Positions 15,476-22,255 of a stretch of DNA of 32,500 nt are shown here, one piece after another. A program made the position numbers and the translations under genes. Position 1 is the stretch's first letter. Every line of letters begins with the position of its first letter. Source of the DNA: Desulfosporosinus meridiei DSM 13257 (GTDB lineage Bacteria > Bacillota > Desulfitobacteriia > Desulfitobacteriales > Desulfitobacteriaceae); contig NC_018515.1 of assembly GCF_000231385.2 (NCBI RefSeq), positions 107,501 through 140,000 of the forward strand, in the 5' to 3' direction. The notes below the pieces were generated by a model. That model was not told the origin of the DNA, did no database searches, and saw only the letters and a program-made list of their open reading frames with translations.

Positions 15476-17881
15476 ATGAAAGTCAGTTTAGAATGGTTGC
15501 GCGAACTTGTGGATATAGACCAGAGTGCAGTAGAGTTGGCGGAGACCCTAACCCGCGGCGGGATAGAAGTTGAAGATGTGGAAGACCTGAATAAAGGCTT
15601 CGAAAAAGTAGTCATTGGTGAGATCCTTAGTTTAACAAAGCATCCCGATGCAGATCGCTTGTTAGTTTGTGCAGTAAACGTTGGTCATGAGGAAGTAACC
15701 ATCGTGACCGGTGCTCAGAATTTGTTGACCGGAGACAGGATTCCGGTTGCCTTAATAGGAGCAAACTTGCCGAATGGGCTTTCGATTAAAAAATCCAAAC
15801 TCAGAGGGGTTGTCTCCCTGGGCATGCTATGTTCCCGGGAAGAGCTGCTCCTTGATGACACAGTAGGACTGGATCGCAGTTCGGATGGAATCCTTATTTT
15901 GCCGGCCACTGCTCCCATTGGGGAGAGTTTCGGTCACTATTTAGGGCTGGATAACAGCGTCTTAGATTTAGAGCTTTATCCAAATCGCCCGGATTGCTTA
16001 GCTATGGTCAATGTAGCTCGTGAAGTAGCCTCTCTTACTCAGAAAAAACCTCATTTACCAAAGTGGGCAGATCAAGGCCAAGTCCTTTCCTTACCTGTAG
16101 CAACAGATCTGCGAATTATCATCGAAGATCAAGATTTATGCTGGCGGTATGCGGGCTTAATGGTTGAGGATGTCCATATTGAACCATCACCCGAATGGAT
16201 GCAGCGCAGACTCAAGGCTGCCGGTGTTCGGCCCATTAACAACATAGTAGATATTACTAATTATGTAATGATGGAGATGGGTCAACCATTACACGCCTTT
16301 GATCGCGAGAAAATTAAGGGAAATGTTCATGTAAGAGTCGCACAACCCGAAGAAAAAATTATTACCCTGGATAATGTGGAGCGTACCTTAAACCCCCACA
16401 CCTTAATTATTGCCGATGACACTCAACCCTTAGCTGTGGCTGGAGTAATGGGCGGTTTAGACAGTGAAGTGACGGGGACGACAAAAAGCTTAATGATTGA
16501 ATCTGCCCACTTCTCCTCCGTTAGTGTCCGTCGCACAAGCCGCCGCTTAGGCCTTAGATCTGAGGCGTCTAACCGTTTTGAAAAGGGCATCGATGTCTCT
16601 GGAATCGTTGCCGCTCTGGGACGAGTATGTGATTTGCTCCAAGACTTAGGGGCGGGGCGACCGGTGGCCTTTGTGGATGAAGTCAAGCACATCCCACCTC
16701 GTCGGCAAGTTGCTTTATCCACGGAACGTACCTCTACAGTCCTGGGAATTGAGCTTGCAGTTTCTGAAATTCACCAAGTACTTGAGGATTTAAACTTTGA
16801 GTATCAAGAAAATGATGGTTTATTTCAGGTTGAAATTCCGACCTATCGTTCAGATATAGAGATTGAAGAAGATCTTATGGAAGAAGTAGCTCGTCTGATT
16901 GGTTACGACCGGATTCCAACTACTTTGCCTCAAGGGGATCAAACTCAGGGCAGGAGAACCCCTGAGCAAGAGTTCCGTCGGCGGATGCGAAAAGTATTGG
17001 CCCAGTCCGGGTTGGATGAAGTACTAACTTATACCTTCACTCGTGCAGAAGCAGATGCTCAATGGGGCAGTGCAAAGCATTCTATTCCCTTACTCAATCC
17101 CTTAAGAGAAGAACTTGGGGTAATGCGTACTTCCCTAATCCCAGGCCTGCTGGATGTGGCCGCTCGGAACGTGGCACGTCGTAACACGGATGTAAGTATT
17201 TTCGAGATAGGAAATACCTACTGGGGGGATGAACAGCCACTGAAGAAGCTCCCCAAGGAAGAATTGCGTGTAGCCGCTGTTGCCGTGGGGAAGAGCGACC
17301 GACATTGGTTCAGTCAGTCCAGTAGCTATGATTTTTATTATCTTAAAGGCATCATGGAAGCAGTGGCCCACGAATTCGGGCTTAAACTGGAATATCGCCT
17401 GGCTGAGAATCAATCCTTATTGCATCCCGGACGTTCCGCAGATATCTACTTACAGAATGAGTTTGTTGGCTTCTTAGGGGAAATTCATCCTTCCTTAGAA
17501 AAGGAGTGGGGACTTGAACGAGCAGTTATATTCGAATTAGAAATGGAGCCCTTGTTCAAGAAAACCAGACAAACCGTGCGAGCTCATTCCATTCCCCGTT
17601 TCCCAGCCATACAGAGAGATTTAGCGGTTGTTGTGGGAGTTGAGACGTCAGCCGAAGCGGTCATGTCAAAAATCCGCAAACTCGGTGGAAATTTGCTGCA
17701 GCATGTAGAAATATTTGATGTCTATACTGGGAAACCTATAGCAGAGGGTCAAAAGAGTTTAGCCTTCACCCTGCGCTATCAGTCCTTAGAACGTACCTTA
17801 ACTGATGAAGAAGTAAGTCTACTGAATTCGCGTATTTTAGAGGGAATTCAGCAGGATTTTGGAGCGGAACGGCGAAAATAG
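15476..17881 (+). CDS. pheT: phenylalanine-tRNA ligase, beta subunit
   Basis: This 801-residue partner subunit is required for tRNA binding and for hydrolysis of mischarged Tyr-tRNA-Phe. Domains in order are an EMAP/tRNA-binding OB fold (about residues 40-150), the B3/B4 editing domain (about 210-390, with RPINNIVDITNYVM), B5 (about 405-475), a catalytic-like domain, and the C-terminal ferredoxin-like anticodon-binding domain (about 705-800, RFPAIQRDLAVVV). ATG 15476 has AAGGGGGAAAGG just upstream; the earlier in-frame start at 15428 lies inside pheS and is rejected. After the stop a short direct repeat of CTTAAACAG occurs near 17892-17911. Confidence 0.96.
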   Translation: MKVSLEWLRELVDIDQSAVELAETLTRGGIEVEDVEDLNKGFEKVVIGEILSLTKHPDADRLLVCAVNVGHEEVTIVTGAQNLLTGDRIPVALIGANLPNGLSIKKSKLRGVVSLGMLCSREELLLDDTVGLDRSSDGILILPATAPIGESFGHYLGLDNSVLDLELYPNRPDCLAMVNVAREVASLTQKKPHLPKWADQGQVLSLPVATDLRIIIEDQDLCWRYAGLMVEDVHIEPSPEWMQRRLKAAGVRPINNIVDITNYVMMEMGQPLHAFDREKIKGNVHVRVAQPEEKIITLDNVERTLNPHTLIIADDTQPLAVAGVMGGLDSEVTGTTKSLMIESAHFSSVSVRRTSRRLGLRSEASNRFEKGIDVSGIVAALGRVCDLLQDLGAGRPVAFVDEVKHIPPRRQVALSTERTSTVLGIELAVSEIHQVLEDLNFEYQENDGLFQVEIPTYRSDIEIEEDLMEEVARLIGYDRIPTTLPQGDQTQGRRTPEQEFRRRMRKVLAQSGLDEVLTYTFTRAEADAQWGSAKHSIPLLNPLREELGVMRTSLIPGLLDVAARNVARRNTDVSIFEIGNTYWGDEQPLKKLPKEELRVAAVAVGKSDRHWFSQSSSYDFYYLKGIMEAVAHEFGLKLEYRLAENQSLLHPGRSADIYLQNEFVGFLGEIHPSLEKEWGLERAVIFELEMEPLFKKTRQTVRAHSIPRFPAIQRDLAVVVGVETSAEAVMSKIRKLGGNLLQHVEIFDVYTGKPIAEGQKSLAFTLRYQSLERTLTDEEVSLLNSRILEGIQQDFGAERRK

Positions 17882-17982
17882 AAAATAAACAGCTTAAACA
17901 GCTTAAACAGCTCATAGACGGCAAAGTGTCTCTGCAGTAAGGATAGCAAGAAGGGACGCGTACAAGAGAGCGAGGGGAAATC

Positions 17983-18240
17983 GTGGCACAGGAACCGGTT
18001 AAGATAACCGTTGAGATTTTTGGAGAAAAACATGTAGTCCGCGGTGAGGGAACAGCATCCTATATCCAAGGCTTAGCGCATGAAGTAGATAAGAAGATGC
18101 GTCTGATCGCTCAACGGTTGCCTCGCTTGAGTGTTCACCAGACTGCGGTCTTAACTGCGCTGAATTTTGCTGATGAACTTGCTAAGCTTAAAGAAGAGCA
18201 AGAAACTTTAATGCAGCTGCTTGGGGAGAAGACAGAGTAG
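17983..18240 (+). CDS. zapA: cell division protein ZapA
   Basis: This 85-residue protein promotes bundling of FtsZ filaments at mid-cell. The N-terminal half (VKITVEIFGEKHVVRGEG) is the ZapA globular domain, and the C-terminal half (residues about 45-82) is a predicted coiled coil rich in Leu, Glu and Lys used for dimer and tetramer formation. It starts at GTG 17983, about 5 nt after CGAGGGG. In Bacillus the zapA gene also follows pheT and leads to a cluster ending with mutS2; here the cluster is interrupted after zapA. Repeat copy A begins 40 nt after the stop. Confidence 0.9.
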   Translation: MAQEPVKITVEIFGEKHVVRGEGTASYIQGLAHEVDKKMRLIAQRLPRLSVHQTAVLTALNFADELAKLKEEQETLMQLLGEKTE

Positions 18241-18280
18241 CTTGTTCTGGCCGCACTGTAGCACCATTAGGATAAAAATA

Positions 18281-18516
18281 GGGTCGCTCGGGGCAGGGCG
18301 GCTTCGCCCACATCCGATCACTCAGCATTCCGAGGCTGGCCTACTCGCTTGGGCGGGAGCTCCGCCAAACCTCTGGGTAGTACCTGAGGTGAACCACTGG
18401 CGGCTCTTCCCACCCAAGCTTTGTAGGCTTTATCGCCTCTCCATGCAATGGGTTCACTCCTGTGGATCGAAGCCGCCCTGTGTCTTTCGGGTCTATTATT
18501 CAAGTATGTTTTGGGG
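18281..18516 (+). repeat. dispersed structured repeat, copy A
   Basis: About 235 bp, closely similar to 27230-27464 in the same orientation (roughly 85% identical by eye). Both start GGGTCGCT and run to CGGGTCTATTATT and then GTTTTGGG. An 11-bp closing stem GGGCGGCTTCG (18296-18306) and CGAAGCCGCCC (18468-18478) is kept exactly in both copies. Internal pairings include GGCGG/CCGCC around GAGCT, GGTA/TACC, and GTGAACC with GGTTCAC. The frame at 18221-18697 that crosses it has no ribosome-binding site and is not a gene. A non-autonomous mobile element or a structured RNA are the main options. Confidence 0.8.
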
Positions 18517-18930
18517 CTTTTTTCAGACTAGTCTTTCATACTGCTATGTAGCACCAGCAGATGATGAAAAACTAAGGGCTGCCTTCCTAACACACCAAAG
18601 ATTCAATGTAGCCTTACCTGAATTTCCTAAAGTACTGCTTATACTCCTAGCAAGCTGGCTGAAGGAGCGCTTTTCTGCTAAGCGGATGCGTCAGTGAAGC
18701 CGCGCTAAGGCGAGGGCCGACGGTTCGCGTCCACGTAGCGCGCCGCAGGTTCACATGCAGAAATACCCAGAGGTTCGGACGCGCTCGCGAACCGTCCAGC
18801 GAGCCAGCGGCGGAACTCGCAGACGCGTGCTGAATAGCGCTCCGCTCCAGAGCCCGACAGAACCGTTCCCTGTCAGGATGAGTTTTAAGAATAGCCTTTC
18901 ATACCACTGTGGGAAGCATGAAGACGCAAT
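18517..18930. other. gene-free stretch between repeat A and the ABC operon terminator
   Basis: No gene is supported here. It contains the GC-rich inverted repeat copy C (18690-18860). Two related words, AGACTAGTCTTTCATA at 18525-18540 and AGAATAGCCTTTCATA at 18888-18903, match at 14 of 16 positions and flank a segment of about 360 bp that includes copy C. Confidence 0.5.
18690..18860 (-). repeat. divergent inverted copy C of the dispersed repeat
   Basis: Read on the minus strand, this GC-rich stretch contains AACCTCTGGGTA (18775-18764), followed by CTGCATGTGAACCTGCGGC. In copy B the matching stretch is AACCTCTGGGTA, then CTGATGTGAACCTGTGGC. Upstream TTCCG and GCTGG positions also line up. 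The rest has diverged and is richer in G+C. It has its own 11-bp inverted repeat, GACGGTTCGCG at 18719-18729 and CGCGAACCGTC at 18786-18796, enclosing the shared core. Boundaries are approximate. Confidence 0.55.
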
Positions 18931-18961
18931 AAAACCACGACCGGTAAATGGTCGTGGTTTT
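18931..18961. terminator. bidirectional terminator at the end of the ABC operon
   Basis: AAAACCACGACC (18931-18942) and GGTCGTGGTTTT (18950-18961) form a perfect 12-bp stem with T-runs on both strands. It lies 22 nt beyond the stop of the ATPase gene on the minus strand and would also stop read-through from zapA. Confidence 0.88.
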
Positions 18962-18983
18962 AATATTACCTCGCGGAAAAAGC

Positions 18984-19778
18984 CTAGGCCAGAATCATAC
19001 GATCTGTATTCATATGCGCCCCACTGGCTTTCTCGAACATTTCCAGCAAGTTGCTTATGGTCATATTATTGCGTTCTGTCCCTTTTATATCAAGGATTAC
19101 GCGGCCTTCATGCATCATAATGGTTCGATTCCCAAAGCTAAGGGCATGGTCAAGATTGTGGGTAATCATTAAGGTAGTGAGATGCTCTTGTTCTGTGACA
19201 TTACAGGTCAACTCTAAAACCTTTTCCGCAGTCTTAGGATCCAGCGCTGCAGTGTGCTCGTCGAGAAGCAGCAATTTGGGTTTTTGTAAAGTTGCCATTA
19301 AGAGGGTTAAGGCTTGGCGCTGCCCTCCTGACAAGAGGCTTACTCGATGGGTCAATCGGTTTTCCAGTCCTAAGCCCAGTTTCTCAAGTTTGGCGCGAAA
19401 TATGTCTCTTTCTTTGGCACCGATGGCCGGACGTAAGCGGCGAGTTTTTCCTCGCCGATAGGCCATAATGAGATTTTCTTCAATGGTCATTGAAGCTGCA
19501 GTACCGGATAAAGGATCTTGAAAAACCCGACTGATCATGTCAGCCCGTTTATGGGCAGGAAGGCGCGTAATATCAGCATTTTCAATCGCTATTTTACCGG
19601 AATCAACAAAGAAATTTCCGGCAATGGCATTTAAGAGTGTGGATTTTCCGGCTCCATTGCTGCCGATTACCGTAACAAAATCATTGGGGAAGAGTTCCAG
19701 ACTGAGCTTATTCAAAGCAATTTTTTGATTAATGGTTCCCAGGTTAAAGGTTTTCAATATCTCTCGAACATTTAACAT
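18984..19778 (-). CDS. ABC transporter ATP-binding protein (TrpXYZ-like importer)
   Basis: This 264-residue nucleotide-binding subunit powers the importer encoded with it. Walker A is GSNGAGKST at residues 39-47, the signature LSGGQ at 149-153, Walker B LLLLDE ends at Glu174, and the switch histidine is His207 in MITHN. Walker B continues HTAALDP, with His in place of the usual Pro, a trait I associate with the ATPases paired with PF04392 binding proteins. The ATG at 19778 follows the permease stop by one base (TAATATG), and its site AAAGGAGG lies inside the permease gene, so translation is coupled. A longer frame starting at 19805 is rejected for that reason. It is the last gene of the operon. 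Confidence 0.88.
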   Translation of the reverse strand: MLNVREILKTFNLGTINQKIALNKLSLELFPNDFVTVIGSNGAGKSTLLNAIAGNFFVDSGKIAIENADITRLPAHKRADMISRVFQDPLSGTAASMTIEENLIMAYRRGKTRRLRPAIGAKERDIFRAKLEKLGLGLENRLTHRVSLLSGGQRQALTLLMATLQKPKLLLLDEHTAALDPKTAEKVLELTCNVTEQEHLTTLMITHNLDHALSFGNRTIMMHEGRVILDIKGTERNNMTISNLLEMFEKASGAHMNTDRMILA

Positions 19779-19779
19779 A

Positions 19780-20682
19780 TTACTGAGCCTCCTTTCCCTG
19801 TACACCTTTGAGCAATGAGGAGAGACTTCGGCGAATATTTGGTGAAACCAAAGCGATGATTACGATGAAAGCCGTAATTAATTTTAAGTCCGTGGCCTCT
19901 AAGCCTAATTGTAAAACAACGGCAATGATCGCCCGATAGATAACCCCTCCGCAGATAACGGCGAAAATGGCTCGTCCGATAGAGGAAGTTCCAATTAATA
20001 CTTCTCCAATAATAACTGAAGCCAAACCGGCAATAATCATCCCAATTCCCATACTGGCATCAGCAAACTGAACCTTCTGAGCTACATAGCTTCCAGCAAA
20101 GGCTACTAAACCATTGGATAAGGATAAGCCAAGGATTTTCATAAGGTCTGTGTTTACACCCAGGCTGCGAATCATCAGTTCGTTGTCCCCTGTGGCTCGT
20201 AAGGCCAGGCCTAATTCCGTTTGCAGGAAAAAGTATATGACAGCCCCTAAGCAGACAACGGATATTAAACAGAGGACGAAGACACCATACTCTTCCATAA
20301 AGGGCAACTTAGCAAAATCAGTGAAGACCGTTCGAGATCCCAGGAGCGAAATATTTGCTCTGCCCATGACGCGAAGATTAATTGAATAGAGGGCGGTCAT
20401 GGTTAAAATTCCAGAAAGTAGCGGTGTGATTTTAAACTTGGTATGAAGTATTCCCGTAAATAACCCGGCAAGGGTTCCGGCAATAAACGCCATTCCAGTG
20501 GCTAACCATGGGTCAGTCCCTCCGACGATCATTGATGTGGCAGTAGCGGCACCAAGGGTAAAACTTCCGTCTACAGACAAATCCGCATAATCAAGAATTC
20601 GATAGGTCAGATAAACACCTAATACCATGATCGCATACATTAAACCCTGTTCCATTGTACCGAGAGCTATTTGTGAGAACAT
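19780..20682 (-). CDS. ABC transporter permease (TrpXYZ-like importer)
   Basis: This 300-residue inner-membrane subunit with about eight to ten hydrophobic segments belongs to the branched-chain/ribose permease superfamily (BPD_transp_2). The start QGLMYAIMVLGVYLTYRILD, then ADLSVDGSFTLGAAT, and the later TGDNELMIRSLGVN are typical of permeases that pair with PF04392 binding proteins. It forms the transmembrane path between the lipoprotein and the ATPase. It is separated from the upstream binding-protein gene by 212 nt with two hairpins, and has only a weak ribosome-binding site (GAAG). That may set lower expression than for the binding protein. Confidence 0.88.
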   Translation of the reverse strand: MFSQIALGTMEQGLMYAIMVLGVYLTYRILDYADLSVDGSFTLGAATATSMIVGGTDPWLATGMAFIAGTLAGLFTGILHTKFKITPLLSGILTMTALYSINLRVMGRANISLLGSRTVFTDFAKLPFMEEYGVFVLCLISVVCLGAVIYFFLQTELGLALRATGDNELMIRSLGVNTDLMKILGLSLSNGLVAFAGSYVAQKVQFADASMGIGMIIAGLASVIIGEVLIGTSSIGRAIFAVICGGVIYRAIIAVVLQLGLEATDLKLITAFIVIIALVSPNIRRSLSSLLKGVQGKEAQ

Positions 20683-20727
20683 ATTTCTTCAACACCCCAA
20701 TTACATTTGCTGCGAATATGTGAACTT

Positions 20728-20827
20728 GTTCAGCGCCTGCTGAACTTGGATATTTCTATAAGGAGTATGAGATTGACACATCCGTATCAAGCAAAGAATG
20801 ATGCTCCCACTTACAAGAAGTGGGAGC
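20728..20827 (-). other. two hairpins between binding-protein and permease genes
   Basis: GCTCCCACTT (20803-20812) and AAGTGGGAGC (20818-20827) make a perfect 10-bp stem with a 5-nt loop. GTTCAGC/GCTGAAC at 20728-20745 makes a second, 7-bp stem. Neither is followed by a T-run on the minus strand, so they look more like RNA-processing or stability elements that tune the ratio of binding protein to permease than terminators. Confidence 0.55.
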
Positions 20828-20894
20828 GGCGGGACATATTTAACAAGATATTTTTGTCAATAATTTAAGTTCCGTATCTTAAAGAGGGTAATGA

Positions 20895-21890
20895 CTATTT
20901 TACAATAACTGCCTTTTTCATCATGTCCTCTGGGACAGTTATCCCAAAGAGATCAATGGCTGATTGGTTCAGAACGGTATCAAAGTCCTTTTGGGCTTCA
21001 ATAGGCATATCTTGTGGTTTCTCTCCTTTGATAACGCGAAGAGCCATTTCTCCAGTTTGTTTGCCAAGGTTTTTGTAGTTAATTCCGATGGTTGCTAAAG
21101 CACCTTTATCTACCACGCTGCTCTCGCCGGAAATGATGGGGATTTTATTCTTGTGGGAAATCTGTACAACAGACTGGGCAGCAGAAACCACCATATTATC
21201 CGTAGGGACATAGATGGCATTAACTTTTCCAATTAACGATTGGCTGGCTTGAAGTACATCTGCACTGGTAGTAACCGTTGCTTCCACGATCTCTAGACCG
21301 AGTTCAGCTGCAACTTTCTTGGCAATGGCAACTTGTACTTGTGAATTTACTTCTCCGGCATTATAGATGACCCCGACTTTTTTAACGCTGGGGATTAAAG
21401 TTTTCATTAGTTCGAACTGTTCCTTAATAGGGTTCATATCAGTTGTTCCAGTGACATTTTTTCCGGGTTTATCCATGCTGTTAACTAATTTTGCTTCAAC
21501 CGGGTCAGTGACGGCTGTAATTAAGATGGGAATATTTGTACTTGCACTGGCCATTGCTTGTGCTGAAGGGGTTGCGATAGCTAAGACAAGATCCAGTCCG
21601 GCGGAAGAGAACTTTTGGGTAATGGATTGGAGTATGGACTGATCCCCTTGGGCATTTTGATAGTCAACGGTTAAATTTTTTCCTTCTTCATAGCCGTTAG
21701 CTTTAAGAGTTTCCAGAAAACCTTGACGAGCGCTATCTAAAGCAGGGTGTTCAACGATTTGAACGATTCCAATCTTCAATGGCTTTTGCTCATCTTTGGC
21801 AGGGGTGCTTGTTCCTGATTTCGCGGCACCACATCCAACTAAACTGAGTAACAACATTAAGCTCAACCCGAACGCAAGTACCTTTTTCAT
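20895..21890 (-). CDS. ABC substrate-binding lipoprotein (PF04392, TrpX-like)
   Basis: This 331-residue extracellular binding protein is anchored by lipid. The signal peptide (residues 1-19) ends in the lipobox LVGC with Cys20. It is followed by an acidic/Ser-Thr linker and the ABC_sub_bind fold, with KIGIVQIVEHPALDSARQGF (start of the mature fold), ILITAVTDPVEAKLV, VTGTTDMNPIKEQFELM, VGVIYNAGEVNSQ and PIISGESSVVDKGALATIGI. Family members in streptococci import tryptophan; others are linked to other amino acids or remain unknown. The ligand here is not determined. AGGAGG lies about 10 nt before the ATG. It is first in the three-gene operon, downstream of a probable attenuator leader. Confidence 0.88.
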   Translation of the reverse strand: MKKVLAFGLSLMLLLSLVGCGAAKSGTSTPAKDEQKPLKIGIVQIVEHPALDSARQGFLETLKANGYEEGKNLTVDYQNAQGDQSILQSITQKFSSAGLDLVLAIATPSAQAMASASTNIPILITAVTDPVEAKLVNSMDKPGKNVTGTTDMNPIKEQFELMKTLIPSVKKVGVIYNAGEVNSQVQVAIAKKVAAELGLEIVEATVTTSADVLQASQSLIGKVNAIYVPTDNMVVSAAQSVVQISHKNKIPIISGESSVVDKGALATIGINYKNLGKQTGEMALRVIKGEKPQDMPIEAQKDFDTVLNQSAIDLFGITVPEDMMKKAVIVK

Positions 21891-21892
21891 CT

Positions 21893-21996
21893 TTAAATTA
21901 CCTCCTCTTTAATCTTGGGCATAAAAAAATACACCTCCGCAGGAAGTGCCTTTCGCCCAACTCCTACCGTACTACAATTCTACCAATATTTAATTA
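21893..21996 (-). promoter_or_regulatory. candidate attenuator leader of the ABC operon
   Basis: The leader RNA contains a terminator-like hairpin CACTTCC-TGC-GGAGGTG (21948-21932) followed by TATTTTTTTAT. Upstream, GTAGGAG (21967-21961) can instead pair with CTTCCTGC, the hairpin's 5' arm, and an outer pair TTGGGC/GCCCAA brackets the U-run. Mutually exclusive structures plus a U-tract suggest regulated termination. No T-box sequence or riboswitch class that I know is visible, so the signal is unknown. Confidence 0.55.
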
Positions 21997-22001
21997 ACTC
22001 A

Positions 22002-22030
22002 ATCTTAAAGGATATGCCCTAGGGTGTCAA
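22002..22030 (-). promoter_or_regulatory. promoter of the ABC operon
   Basis: On the minus strand, TTGACA (22030-22025), a 17-nt spacer and TAAGAT (22007-22002). It puts the transcript start near 21995, about 105 nt before the binding-protein ATG. Confidence 0.8.
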
Positions 22031-22148
22031 TAAGAAATTATTTCTACATTTATGGCTTGAATGAGTGACACATCAGGCAGAACTAATAATAATTAACCCT
22101 TTATCAGGCCCTCACAATTGCGTTGAGGTTCTCTGAGTAAAGCCCTAA

Positions 22149-22178
22149 TTGTACAAATGAAATCTAAACAATTATAAT
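22149..22178 (+). promoter_or_regulatory. promoter of the U32-mutS2 unit
   Basis: TTGTAC at 22149-22154, an 18-nt spacer and perfect TATAAT at 22173-22178. A small stem CCTCA/TGAGG lies just upstream. The U32 start codon is 78 nt downstream of the -10 box. Confidence 0.65.
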
Positions 22179-22255
22179 AAAGTTGTTGCCCTATGGCCTG
22201 GAAGAGAATGGGCAGTATAAGCGATGTACTTTGTAGAAATAGGTGAAATAATCAC

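Noticed and set aside
18221-18697. 158-codon open frame after zapA
   Set aside because: It overlaps the end of zapA, runs through repeat copy A, has no ribosome-binding site and no protein-like pattern. The other repeat copy does not keep the frame.
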